From contig CANTFL010000496.1 of the NCBI GenBank assembly GCA_947650285.1, forward strand, positions 88,264 to 152,263: a DNA stretch of 64,000 nucleotides, in the 5' to 3' direction. Under the pieces are notes generated by a model. It was given only the letters and a program-made list of their open reading frames with translations, did no database searches and was not told where the DNA came from. A program made the translations under genes and the position numbers. How positions within the stretch are numbered: the first letter of the stretch is position 1; every line of letters starts with the position of its first letter. This DNA is from Hyaloperonospora brassicae. Taxonomy: Eukaryota > Oomycota > Peronosporomycetes > Peronosporales > Peronosporaceae. Of the stretch, positions 38,090-49,586 are shown one piece after another.

Positions 38090-39600
38090 GATGACAAAGA
38101 TTACCAAGATCCAGGAACTCTGAATCGGCTAAAAGTATAAGTGATACCCGTCCTGACGAATCAGACTGTGCGAGTAGCCGCGATTACCCCAGCTGGCGCG
38201 CGACATTGTCACGTACCACAAATTGTCCAAGAAGAGATCGTACGCAGATATGAATCGAGCTCATCAAACAAGAGCAAGATATAGTGAGTTGGATCACTAA
38301 TTTGAATATCTATCCATATAAAGACGTATTCACGATTTCATTAGCAGATGCGAAAGTATGTGCCTTGATCGCGTCGGACTGTATAGTAGATTGGAAAGGG
38401 TTGTGTCTCGTTTGTCCCATATTGACAACAAACTTGAAATATTGCGAGGATCTGGTCCAGTTGGTGATCCCGGAGTTATTGCAGCAGGCTTTTTTGCACC
38501 ACTAGCATACCAGTATAAAAGGCGACCACCAAGATATAGGTCAAACTTATCAGCGGATCAGGTCGAATTCTCACTGGACAGATCTACAGCGAAGCGGACA
38601 GCGGTATGCGGAAGACATTGTCGAGTGTGAAACAGGTTGCGAACACCCCTGCAATCGTTGTGGCTTGCCGGGTAACATACAAGCAAATTGTCTTTGGTTA
38701 TTTTGAAGATAAATATTATTCAGTCTTTGCCGCGATAGTTAAAGGGAAACACGGAGCTGTTCGTTAGGGTCGACATGTTCTCGAGACATGTGTTCGCGAA
38801 GGCGAGTGCAACTCGTACCGCGCAGACGATTGCGAAAAAACATGAAGTATGTGTGCTTAGAAGGTTTGGCGCGAGTGAAGCAATTCGTCACGATCGAGAG
38901 CCAGTATTTCTGTCTAATTCCTTTCGTCCGTTTAATCGTATCTTGGGTTAAAAAAACCGAGCTACAACAGCGTATAGACCACATGCACACGGCACAGCGG
39001 AGGGCATGGTTTAGACGGTAACTGGATTAAACTAAATGTATGTGTCCGACGATAATCAGAGAGATTGGGATGAATGTGCCGATCAATTAACAGACACGAC
39101 TTAAATCGCATACAATCGGGTCCGCGGGGAAACCCCATTTTATCTGATGCTCGGCTAAGACCCCTGATTAACGTTGGAATCGACATTACCCAGAGGAAGT
39201 ACCGCAACGCGAAACTGTGATCCACGAAGAGGGCGGTATGGCATTGATCCGCGATACCAACGGGCGAGAGCAGTGGTGAACAAACGAGTGAAGAATTTAA
39301 TCCTAGAATGCGCTGACAGCATAATCAGGATCGCGACCTGTTAAGTAAATGCAGCGGGTCGTAGGTCTGGCTATTTCTAGATCTAGGAAAGAAAGGAAAC
39401 GTTCGGAATCTGACGCATATGTGGCACGGACCGTTCCGAGTGATCGAAAATGGCAAAACCAGCCGCGAGGTCGTAAATAGCAGATGCGCCCTACCAAGTC
39501 TTCCTAATGGTTTATGTGTTGAATTTAGAATTCGTTTGCATATCTTCGAATCGACAATTGGAACGAGTAAGAGCAAGCAAAGGAGATTGATTTGATTTTG
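38090..39600 (+). pseudogene. Gypsy integrase remnant
   Basis: The core lies at about 38739-39035 in one frame: NTELFVRVDMFSRHVFAKAS, RTAQTIAKKHEVCVLRRFGA, IRHDREPVFLS and RPHAHGTAEGMV. The three acidic catalytic positions (the Asp in VDM, the Asp in HDR, the Glu in TAEG) are retained, but two in-frame stops interrupt. The downstream part QRDWDECADQL and HMWHGPFRVIENGKTSREVV (about 39412-39480) is the C-terminal DNA-binding region. The N-terminal zinc-binding part before 38700 is too degraded to define. Confidence 0.75.
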
Positions 39601-41520
39601 ACGGACTCTATTACTGGAAGGAAGTTGGGTGGGCGATCTGGCAGAAGACGATTTTGAAGTGGAGAGAATATATGACGCACGATCAGGACGACGGATTCGG
39701 TATGACAGGGTGCTTAGCAGTTAAAATTCTATTATAGGATATGGTAATTCGCCGCGGGCGGACAAAGCCGACTTGATATGTGGAGTGTTAAATAAAAATA
39801 TGGGACCGCGATCGCGTGAGAAGAATCTGTCCGAAGTGATGCAGTCGCACGAAGAAGGAGATGCAATGATGCGATTCGGTGATGGTTAGGCCATTAGATC
39901 GAGGTGAAATGTCTAGAGGTTGCATAGGAGGGTGGAAGGGTCACATACCGGCACGCCAAATGAGTTTTAGAAGGCCGCTTAATGTTGTATTTATGTCGAT
40001 CGAAGATTTACAGACTTGATCGCACGGGTCAGAGGCTGAAGATAATTTGATCGCCGGCGATCAGGAATTGTGAAGCTTTAATTGCAGTCGATCTGGGCTG
40101 AAAGTGATCGGATCGAAGATGGATATAGCGGAAAAGAATAAGGACAGTTTCGACAAAGACAAACGAAGCTTAAAGGAAAGGAGAAGGAAAATTGAACGAA
40201 GAAAATAGCTACTCTGGGTCGATAACAAATAAAAGTATTTGCCGGATATGCGAGTGATCATTGGTCCAGGATGTTTATCAATCGCGGATAGATAGTGGAA
40301 ACGCCACAATTCAGCTGAATCAGCTAAAGCCAAGGCAGTGAATATGACAGGGATCTTGAATGTTTTGCATCACAACCCAGGGTACTACAACCATTATTTA
40401 AATGAGGCCGGTAAAATAAAACAGAAGAGGTCCAATAGAATGTACATTTCACAATGCCCTTCTATCAACCCTTAAAGGATCAAGGGGAGGAATGTTTCCC
40501 ATAGAGGCCCAGATCGTAATCCGCGTTGCCGACGCGCTTGGCAAAATGTGGCCAACTCCGCTCCCGCCTGTCGCTGCCGACTGGAAGTGAGAAGAACATG
40601 GGTAGATTTCCACAACTTCTGCCGATGCCGATTCTCAAATGCGCAATACGTTTCCTTAAATCCTTGAAAGACCCGCTCACTTGGAAAAGGATCGGCTCGA
40701 TCGGTCGATCACAACTTTTTCACAATTCGTGTCTATATAACAAAGTAATTTGCGCCTAGGAAACGAACTAGGGAGTTAGCGATCAGCCCGGATTGCTGAC
40801 GATTTTGAAACGTCGTATGCTAAAAACGGAAAGAACTTTGTCTTGGATAAATGTCTGATCATGAGATCCACTTTCAGCTCAGCAACTCTGGTGAAGCTGA
40901 CTCGACGCGACGACTAGGGACTTACTTTAAAATTAAACCGGGGAACGCGACAGCTGTACCTTGACACGGATCGCACGATACACGAGTGGGTGGCATAGCG
41001 GCACATTAATCCTTAATCAACAGATCGTTAACGTCCTCGCGATCATCACTAGACATACAGATGATTGCCAGACGAGTTGCTAAGCGGCTCACCCTGGAGA
41101 TCGACCCCGAACACCTTTGACTTCTTGTTAGTCGTCGAAGTATTATAAAACGAGATCGCAAGCTGATGCTAGATTCTTCGGTGAAGATCGTAAATGAGAG
41201 TGAGTTGAGTCCCGTAGACTTAGCAGCTTCTAAGCCCGTTTAAGAGAAATAGATTTTGATCATGAAAGTGCAGCGCGAGTAGCCTTCCCCATAGAACTAG
41301 ACGAATCGCTCGTGGTCAAGGACAAATAGAACCTAATCTTTGTATTCGCCTGATCATCAACCAATCCTGGCGACGTCTTCGTGGAGAGAACCGAAGCATC
41401 CTGAGCTGGAGTGCGATAAGTATAGCCTTTTTAAGCCATTATATGTAGAACGCCTGGAGGGAACCGACTGAGATGATAAGGTCGATTGGGTCAAATTATC
41501 CGGCTGCTTGGACATAACCA
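39601..41520. other. Non-pol internal region of the Gypsy element
   Basis: GATCG-rich sequence with no frame over 90 codons and no recognised domain. It lies between the integrase C-terminus and the minus-strand frames described next. Confidence 0.4.
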
Positions 41521-41529
41521 ATCGCACTG

Positions 41530-42820
41530 TCTCGGCTAATATCCCCGGAGAAGTCGATCGCGCTTAAGTTCACGTCGGTGTAGATGCAGTGGGTCGTGAA
41601 GGTCCGGCGGTTTGCACTGGCTCATCCAATCGTTCGAGTTTATCCGTTGATGCCGACGTAGCTCATCGAGTGGACAGGTCTGATTGGGTGGGTGAGGCTG
41701 ATAGCGGAGGCAAAGTAGACCTTGCTTACTAAGTACGCGGAGCTGGGTTGTCACGATTTGAAATCATGACCTGAGGCTTCTAATTATCCGTCTGCGCCAA
41801 GTCGGCTAACCGCGTGACTGCAGGTGATGACTTAGACTCGATGGACGTTTTTACGTGGACAGATCCAGTCGAGAGCTCGGCTGGGGTCCACGGATAAGAG
41901 AAATATAGAGCAAAGGAGCCTTATAAAGCCCGAAGATGCTGGATTGCGAGACCACGACTACTGTCTCTCCGGGGTCGTTTACTGTCCATATACACTGATG
42001 GACAAGCTTGAGTAAATAGAATGCCGAAGGATAGCTGGAAACGATGAGCTCGAAGCTTGGCACGGTCAGCAAGATTAAGATCGGGATCAGCGAAAGCGAT
42101 ATCTCGAGCACCTTCCGGTCTTGAACCAAACGATGAGATGCGTAACTTTAGTGTAGTATTCCGCAATCATTCTTTGCAATCACCCTAGTTTGTGATATTG
42201 ATCGTGATACTCCACGCAATGTCAATCGCGTTAAAGCAGACACCGACTCAATCCGTTTCTCGAGATCGTCGATATTCTGCTGATCGCGAAAAGTGGTAGC
42301 CTGGGACCTATTGGCGTCGGCTTCCCGTGGATCCGAGATTGACTCGAGCTGCGTAACCCGAGACTATAAATTCTGACGAAAAGGGATGATATCTTGCTCC
42401 TAATCTCTTTATGAGAGAAGCGCGAACAGCGACCATGTCACGACGAACCTTATTTGAGTCAGAGGAAGTTGGATTCAGACAAGGATGTCTATAAACGCTT
42501 GACCTCCTCATACAAGATGTGGCTCCTCGTTAGCCGATCCTCCTGCTTTCACAGGATCACTCCGCAGTCGTAGCCGCGAATGGGGGTGCAAACCGAAAGC
42601 GTACAATAGACAATCGAAACGCTGCTTGACATACCCGCGCAACTGAGTCCCTACATTCCACAAGATATGTAGCTTTTCCTTATGTCGATCGTCGCGGTGC
42701 TTCTTTTTCCTATGCGCTTCTTCAAGGGACCCTTTATACCTTGCGATCTGTTTGTATCTCTCAAAGCGATCGTCAACAGCGGTCCCAATGCCGGCCATCG
42801 TCGGACGATCGACGCATGTA
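41530..42820 (-). pseudogene. Degraded antisense reading region, coiled-coil-like
   Basis: Minus-strand frames follow one another: 42798-42508 (96 codons, with RFERYKQIARYKGSLEEAHR and KKKHRDDRHKEK), 42511-42308 (with NKVRRDMVAVRASLIKRLGA), a piece with QQNIDDLEKRIESVSAL near 42260, 42166-41921 (with DIAFADPDLNLADRAKLRAH) and 41754-41536. The charged heptad-like content suggests a coiled-coil protein encoded antisense to the element. No family is recognised. The position, antisense between pol and the 3' LTR, is the same as that of the intact antisense ORF in the other Gypsy family here. Confidence 0.4.
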
Positions 42821-43009
42821 GCGGTCGATACTCGAATTTTGGAAAGACGTGGGTACGACCCTACGGAAGCGTCCAGATCGGGAACGACGAGATACCCACC
42901 CTGTTCGAAGAAGAAGAAGAAGGTGCCAGAAGATTTTGGCGTGGATATGGCGAGAGTTCGAGCGTGGCAGTAATTTAAGTGAAGGATTAGTGCGCAGTCA
43001 CGTCGGATC

Positions 43010-44175
43010 TGTTAGCGACTAACACCGCATGGGACGACTGTGGTGAAGCAACTAATGAAATTTGCGATACGTTAACAGATCGCGCTCCAGATGCATCCGG
43101 ATTAGCAGACAGTTAGTAGCGCCGATCCCACACCTGGTCGGATCACGTCCCCTGGATTTATAGTTAAAACCGGATATCAGATTATGCAGGATGGGACCTG
43201 CGACATCTGGTAACAGTACAACGGTCGGAAGGTATGAGTCATGGAATGGAGTTACTGTCAAAGGGACGAATACATTGGCGATCAGACGATTAAGAACAAA
43301 TCCGGGTTCAAGGAGGCGATTGAGATCCTGATCGGTGATCAGGCATGTGATTGATATCAGAGAGGTGTCTATCGAACCATTTTATCCGCGATCAGCAAGG
43401 TGATCGCAACAAATATGTGATCGCGATGGGGATCAACGATCAGGTAAATGATCGTGATCAAGCTAGTGTGGACGACACGACATGATATGCGACCGGAAGG
43501 GCGACAGCAAAAAGACAAGTATATTGATTTTGTGCCACACAAACACACGATTGTTACCTTCTAGAGAGAGCAATACGTGACAGGCAATGCCTATGGTTGA
43601 GGATAGGATTCGAGTTGTTGTCTTTGATTGGTTAACATTATTCAGAGTTGAGATTTTTAAGGACACGCGTCGTATCTTCCGGGCTGTATTATTTGGCCAC
43701 TCGTCGTCACAGACTACGCTACGGCTGCACAAGTGTCGCACCTGGATAGTTTGGCCAGGTGCGTACAAGGACTCTCACCCTTTAAAACTGCGATTGGGCG
43801 CACGAAACTTTCTGTGGTTGAGAACTCAAGATCGCTAGACGGTTCAAGTGGTCAGCAGGCTCGCAAATTAAGGTTTACATTTGGACAAGGCTATCTGTTA
43901 CAGATCAGGGTGCCTCGTACCAAGCACCCTACAAGTAAACAAGTGACTACGTGAAGAATTTCACGAGATCCCACCAACCCCGATGGTGGTGTGAATCTAT
44001 TCACACCCAGATCTAACCTCGACCCCATCGCAAACATGGTCAAGTTTTGCATTGACATAAGTTCACCTGGTAGAGTGCGACCCGCCTCACCGACGGGTAC
44101 ACAAGGTGAGGAAGGCTATCAAGAACACGGAATTTAAAACCCCCTCCTTAGTCGGTCGCCCGGTCGCAAGTAAAA
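43010..44175 (+). repeat. 3' LTR of the long-LTR Gypsy element (copy C)
   Basis: Collinear with 30398-31735, sharing for example GGATGGGACCTGCGACAT-like and AGGAAGGCTATCAAGAACAC words. From about 43758 to 43975 it is almost identical to copy B, whereas 43040-43700 is strongly diverged. It carries two GATC-rich units. The right edge abuts the truncated Gypsy copy near 44.18-44.22 kb; the exact end is uncertain. Confidence 0.65.
43733..43954 (+). other. Short open frame in the conserved LTR core (copy C)
   Basis: Same frame as in copies A and B, containing KLSVVENSRSLDGSSGQQAR and ending KHPTSKQVT. Here, as in copy A, a MSHLDSLARCVQGLSP-like start region is present. Function unknown. Confidence 0.35.
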
Positions 44176-44224
44176 AAAGTTTGGATTTACTCCTCATTAA
44201 GGGGATCATCTGATTGGCATTTAA

Positions 44225-45420
44225 TATTAGACGGCGTGTCGAAGAGTACCATTTTCTTTCTCGTGGATTTGACGGGCATATTCTATCAGATATTCATGCG
44301 TTTACGGGAAATCTCGTACACAGCAGTGATCAATGATGTCGTAGCGGCTAGTGATGCCATAGCGGCTGAATAACGACCCTGGGACGTCTGAAAGATGTTT
44401 CAGGAGTCTGTTCAATCGGTGTGATATAAGAAGAACCTACCTAATATTGACAATGTGCTCGTAAATATACGGACTCTTAACATAAAGGCGGATGTATAAG
44501 TGTACAGACCACATATTCGTCAAATTCTTTACACCTCATTTGTTGCCGTACAACTTGTAGAAATGTCTATTCGCGGCTATATAAATACCACTTCTTGGGT
44601 CCATCCTGAGCGAATATGGCTAATTCTCTGATCCGACAAAAATCAAGTATATTATTAAATGGGCCGTACAAGTCGACGTCAAGGGACTCAAAAGTATCCT
44701 GGCCTAGCGGTGTACTTGCATAAGTACTCACGCAATTACGCCAAAATGTCCGTTTATCTATCTTGTTTACTCGATGAAATTGTGAAGTGGTCATCAAAAG
44801 CTGACTATCATCAGCCCTACGAGGATATCAAGTTGCTCTAGATGCAATCGCCCATACTGGCGATTGCAGATCATTCTATGCTACGTGTGACGCCAGCGAT
44901 TTTGCAATCGACTTTGCGGTAATGCAATTTGATACAGACGGCGCAGAGCGCGTCGTTTGATACCAGTCGCGTCAGCTGCAGGCAGCTGAGTGTAATTGTA
45001 AGTGCATGATAACAAACTGATCACCATGAAATATGCACTGGCTAAATAGCGTGTCTATCTCTTTGAAGATAGACAGTTCTTTGTGAATACACGGAACATG
45101 CTTCATTACGCACGGCGATAAACAGTCCCCGCGTCACGAAGAATGTCGAGATCGATTTCCGTTTTCGCGTAGTATAACTTCTTCGTCGAATATAAAGCAG
45201 GACGACTGAACGTCGTCGATGGTGCGCTTTCGCACATGCCCGACTTAGAGCCGGGAGCGCATCCCAACAGTGGGGATAAACCCACTGTTGCGACACTTAC
45301 AGTCATTTTCTTGTCTTTCATTGACATCGTATAAAGGTCTACGCAGAAGATAAGGATCCTTTGCGCTCAATTAATCATCTGGTGAATTCAACTGGTAAAT
45401 CGTTAAAATATATATCGGCT
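44225..45420 (+). pseudogene. RT/RNase H remnant of the truncated Gypsy copy
   Basis: The plus frame at 44659-44841 reads VYLHKYSRNYAKMSVYLSCL and MQSPILAIADH follows a stop, matching LAAYLHKYSRNYAEMTVHLSCL and MQSPILAIADQ of the 56-64 kb copy. The DNA also matches along ACACAGCAG, CTATCAGAT and further words upstream. CDASDF and the EYKAGRLNVVDGALSH-like end of RNase H can be followed to about 45.25 kb in shifted frames. Confidence 0.7.
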
Positions 45421-45479
45421 TTGTACCGTTACTCATCAGATCGGTATAGTACACGCAACGGATTGCTGTAATTTACAGC

Positions 45480-46080
45480 CTTTGCCTGCGAAACGCCCCG
45501 TGTCGTCGTTCCCACCCAATCTGAATTAAGCTTGCGCATCACGTATGAGTGTCACGATGCCCCAACAGGTGGTCATCGTGGTAAAGAAAAGACTTATTTT
45601 AAGGATAGTCGTGACTTATACTGGCCCCGCAAGTATCATTTCGTGAAAAATCACATTCGTGGTTGAGATGTTTTTACGTGTGAAGCATATTCCTTCATCC
45701 CGTGCACCCTTACAGCTTCTACATACCTCGTCAAAGTGCTGGTGATCCGTTTTTTTATATATCGTCTTCGTTATTTACGAAGTTTGCCGCACTAATAATG
45801 GTATTCCTGTGTTCGTTGTCTGTTTGAGCAAGGTGGTCCATCTTGCTGCACAACAGGAGTCGATCACGGCGCAGGGATGTGCTCCTATCTTTATCGACAC
45901 GATATTTCTACTACACGGGTGCCCCGTGAACTCGTGTCCAATCTTGACCCTCGATTCACGGCAGCTTATAGGCAATCCATCTCTCGGAACGCGTTTTAAG
46001 ATGTCAAACACTGACCATCCCAAAACCGGTGGTGGGACGATACGTGGTAACCGTGACCTCGAAGATATATTTTGACGATG
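45480..46080 (+). pseudogene. Integrase remnant of the truncated Gypsy copy
   Basis: Readable pieces are CHDAPTGGHRGKEKTY (zinc-binding part), SKVVHLAAQQESITAQGCAP (45809 on) and PRELVSNLDPRFTAAYRQS, where the second catalytic acid block DRDPRF reads NLDPRF, then a TDHPKTGGGT-like block in which the catalytic Glu block is degraded. Stops separate all of these. Confidence 0.65.
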
Positions 46081-46229
46081 CGTCCACTTTTTCTCGAGTT
46101 AGAGTAAATTTCTACCCATGGTGGCATTTACCATCGAAACTTCGGTGTGTGCTTCAACTATGCACGCACCATTCTTCGTATTGGCTTACGCCATCTACGT
46201 CTGCCCACCCTCTTAGTGTGTGAATCTTG

Positions 46230-47420
46230 GATAAGGAAGGAATCGCTCGAGCAAAAATCGTTTCGGCTCTTGCTCACCACGTATCTACTCCAATGCCGTC
46301 ACGTATAATGTCAATTTTGATCAAATCGACATGAGAGACAAAGATTATCTCAATAATAGCGACGACGCTATTATTGGGTCAGATCATGATGACGATAATA
46401 AAAAATTTAGCATGGTCTACGACTATTCCAGCGATGATGATACACCGTCACTCTATAGCAGAAAGAGGAGAGGACTATTTCTGCAGTTCTCACAAGGCGA
46501 ATGGGATAATACAATGTCTCTTCAGCAAAAGGATTTATGCTGGCTCGAGAATCAGTGCTTTGTATGTTGCAGGCCTCTATCGCTCACGCGTTAAACGGCA
46601 GAAACGGAACGCGGACAACAATATAAGAGCAGATGTTCTTTCTCTTACTGAAGGTCACTAAACTCCCACTTTTTACGTTCAACCTACTTAAATGACGTAG
46701 TGACTAACGTGGGCAGCAGAAAACTACTTCCCTAATAGATCGGTCCCTTTCGTGTGCTACGCCGACAAGGCAACGCATACACGATTGAGCCGAAGCGTAC
46801 TGCAATTGTTATGCATCCTTCGTTTTCCGTGGAGCGTCTCCGCCCGTGCTGTCAGTAGGAGCCTTCTTCCTACAAGGAATATAGCCCCCACATTTATAAG
46901 TTTCCATCATATTATTGCTCTGGGGCTTCTGGTGTTCAGTCTGGTCGCGTATTAAAGCGATTTAAGACCCTAACTGACAGGTGTCATTGCGAGCTGGCGC
47001 CAGCTCGTCAACGAGAACACGGGCAACCCGCTCAACCTGAAAATATGAGAAGGCGTAATTTGCACGATCTTTTGCGTGTTTCGCCTCACTATCTTTGCGT
47101 TGCTCTCACACAGAATTGATAAGAGGTTATCTTATGTCCCTCTCCTGCTGTGAACCCTCGAGCAATTCACGGATTTTGTGATACCTCGTGTAGATTGCGA
47201 CGGTGAGTCTAACGACTAAGAGGATGTTTTTTCTTCGTATTAACATTCTTTAAAAGACTCACACGGTGTTCATCGCTTCCTTGTGGAGCGTATCTTGAGC
47301 TATTGTGACGATTTAGGATCAAGTACGACTAAATTCGTCCAGTGGCGGGGTATCCACTTCGTGGAACATCTAAGACCCCCGCTCTCTGCTGATAATGGAT
47401 GTCATCGGTCTCGTGTGGCA
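46230..47420 (+). pseudogene. Acidic linker and chromodomain remnant of the truncated Gypsy copy
   Basis: The frame at 46331-46594 contains NNSDDAIIGSDHDDDNKK and YDYSSDDDTP, the acidic linker also present at 61200-61721. Around 46730-46960 comes a relic of the GNAYTI...THPTFYVGRLRPY block. At 47255-47420 HRFLVERIL, then KFVQWRG, correspond to the chromodomain. All are broken. Confidence 0.6.
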
Positions 47421-47429
47421 GTACGATGT

Positions 47430-48586
47430 GACTTACCTTTTGGAAGAGGACCATCGTCGAATGAACGCCCGGCGAGTTCGTAACGGAATTGCAAGGTCTC
47501 AATGCATTTGTGTATTTCATACGAGAGGCGCACCCTCCAATAGGTATGGATATAAAGGAAGCCCTTCCTTGGGGCGCGAACAGAGTTGTCAACACAACTC
47601 TGATAGTTCTCATCCCACGAGAGGCAAGGTATACCTGCCTCTCGAGAATATCGGTGCAGTTTGAATCGAGCATCGGTTGGAGATTTCTGTTGAATTTTTT
47701 TGCAAGCTTAAATGAGTTTGTTCAGCCAAGTGTCACCATTAACATTTTAATCTTAATAATTAACTAGGTCTACTTTTGCACCAAAGAACCTCGTCTCGGT
47801 TGAGGTTGCCGTGACGCCATCGATGTCTAAATAAGATACCGATTTGATACTCATGTTCAGGGCGATAATCACTCGGGTTTACATCAAGACCATGAAGGCC
47901 TGACGAATCCATCAGTGGAATTCGACAACTTCCAGTGTTATACGCATACCACTACCTTTAACCCTTTGAAAAGGCACCCGTGGTTTGGTTTCAGGAGCAG
48001 ATCGTATCACGTAACGATTTTGCTCCTCCTGCGTCGTGCAGACATAAGAAATGGCCTATCGATCACCTCAATCAATGGGATTGCTACGGCTACTATTAAT
48101 TCATTATAAAATATTATAGGCATCATCACGATGACTGAAGTCCTCATGCTTCTTACTCGCATCATATTACTTCTAACAGAATCGGTCTGATCCCCGCAAC
48201 GAGGCATCAGACATGTCGTATGGACCGAAGATCTCTTAGCGCAAAGTCTCATCGAGACTGCCACTAGTCTTAGAAGTCGTCGTATCCGCACTCACAGCTA
48301 TCGGCCGGGCTTTGCGGGCGACTTGTAGTCGGGCGGATGGTCCGATTTGCCCAAAATGACAACTCAGTTCCGAAGTTGATGCCTATGAAAATATAACCCG
48401 CAGCAGAAATAGTGAATAAAGAAGATGCTTGTGGTTGACCACGTGAAGCAGCAACATTGGGTGTTGTAGTTTGATCCCCATTAGCATCAGCCAAAATAAG
48501 ACTGCTGCCGAGTCACGGCTTACTTGCTCACCGGCTGCACGTACCCTTGCAGCGGCTCCAGAGGCGGTCTTCTTAGCGCAGCGCAT
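47430..48586 (-). pseudogene. Degraded counterpart of the antisense ORF
   Basis: DNA at 47550-47830 aligns to 62520-62810 of the intact antisense ORF. Minus frames include 47673-47329 (114 codons) and, at the far end, 48586-48270 in two overlapping frames. The N-terminal side is Ala/Ser/Arg-rich (MRCAKKTASGAAARVRAAGE) and continues TTTPNVAASRGQPQASS in the next frame, the same kind of disordered composition as the intact ORF. Protein identity is low although the hairpin arms in the DNA are well kept. Confidence 0.5.
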
Positions 48587-48729
48587 TGACGAACTCTTTA
48601 TGCGCGAAAAAGTTTGAATGCGAAAGGAAAACCAACATGTGTTCCTTTTCTTTGAGCAACAAGACGGTATTCGCTCTGTTACTATCTAATTTATTCACTC
48701 ACTATATTGACTGATGGTTAGGGTGGGGG

Positions 48730-49172
48730 TGTAACAAGGTGACCTTCACATAAATTCAAGACGAATTATTGATACTTTATTATTCGATTAGATAATATAT
48801 AATCAACATCATTCGAAATTATGAGCTGTTGGCGGAATTTTACCCCCGAGGGTAATATTCTCGTATGATCCACGTATTACTTGACGTAGACGCAATATCA
48901 AGCAAATTAATTAGTAATCGCTTCTGGACGCGCGAAATGGGTGGTGAACAAATAAAACAAACGGGGGATTTTAGTTTAATCTATTTAAAAATAAAAGTAA
49001 ATATACAATGAAATTTAAATTGAGGTAATTTTAGTCCTTGTTTTTCCTTTACATAGCTTCGGAGATCTGTATATTTCCTCGCGCAGGTTTATGTGACGTC
49101 GGAAGTTCGCAGCCTTGAATTCTATCAAACCCAAGGTCCTCCAGTCATCATGTCAGAGCGTGTCTCGTTACA
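48730..49172 (+). repeat. 3' LTR of the truncated Gypsy copy
   Basis: Begins TGTAACAAGG right after a purine tract (GGTTAGGGTGGGGG) and ends ...CTCGTTACA, mirroring TGTAACGGGG...CCCCGTTACA of the younger copy. Inside, GACGCGCGAAATGGGTGGTG aligns with GATGCGCGCAATGAGTGGTG, and TACATAGCTTCGGAG with TACCTACGCTTCCTCG. Length is 443 bp against 393-395 bp. Confidence 0.6.
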
Positions 49173-49196
49173 CTGACACTTGATGCAAGAGGGGCA

Positions 49197-49586
49197 TCAG
49201 CATAGCAGGAGGCGGAATGATGTGGAAGCGCTTCGATAGAAGAAGACAAGAGGATAGGAAAGCGCCTGCGCGTTCTTCGTCTTCTGGTACGTTTTTGTAC
49301 GCCATTCCACGCACGTGTCGAAACTACTTCTGAGCGTGTCGTACCCTTCCCCAGATTTGCGGAATTCCATTCGCGACTTGAGAGGGCACAAAACACAGAG
49401 GTCGCGAGGCTCGTCAAGCAGAAGAGAGAGCTTGTCATCACATACCCCACGAACGTTCGCTATCAGTTGTGTCGTGCCCTGATTGTACTTAATCTTACCC
49501 GCTGCAGCCTTATAGGACTGCAGACACAAGAGACACTTGTGTCGTTGTACGTGCATGCTTTCTCCCCGAGCTCCAGCGTACTGCAA
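49197..49586 (-). other. Unrecognised 129-codon frame with two CxxC pairs
   Basis: The frame contains HKCLLCLQSYKAAAGKI and DEPRDLCVLCPLKSRMEFRK, so two CxxC pairs about 45 residues apart, a spacing that could bind a metal. It ends at a normal stop. It lies in the roughly 880-bp interval between the truncated Gypsy 3' LTR and the Copia left LTR, so it may be a fragment of a host gene or of another element. I do not recognise the family. Confidence 0.25.

Larger units (their letters stand above)
30398..44175 (+). mobile_element. Old Ty3/Gypsy element with long LTRs (about 13.8 kb)
   Basis: Two direct repeats of about 1.2-1.3 kb (30398-31735 and 43010-44175) bracket a plus-strand series of gag, protease, RT, RNase H and integrase remnants, the Gypsy order. 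Many stops and indels interrupt every domain. Protein similarity is to the abundant Gypsy type of Phytophthora genomes. About 3.4 kb of non-pol sequence separates integrase from the 3' LTR and holds minus-strand frames. Target duplications and exact LTR ends could not be determined. Confidence 0.75.
44220..49172 (+). mobile_element. 5'-truncated old copy of the second Gypsy family
   Basis: Aligns in order to the second half of the element at 55944-63930: RT (44225 against about 59156), RNase H, integrase, acidic linker, chromodomain, the antisense region and a 3' LTR. LTR, gag, protease and the RT N-terminus are missing at its left edge, which abuts the long-LTR Gypsy element. Divergence is high, with stops everywhere, so it is much older than the 56-64 kb copy. 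Confidence 0.75.
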
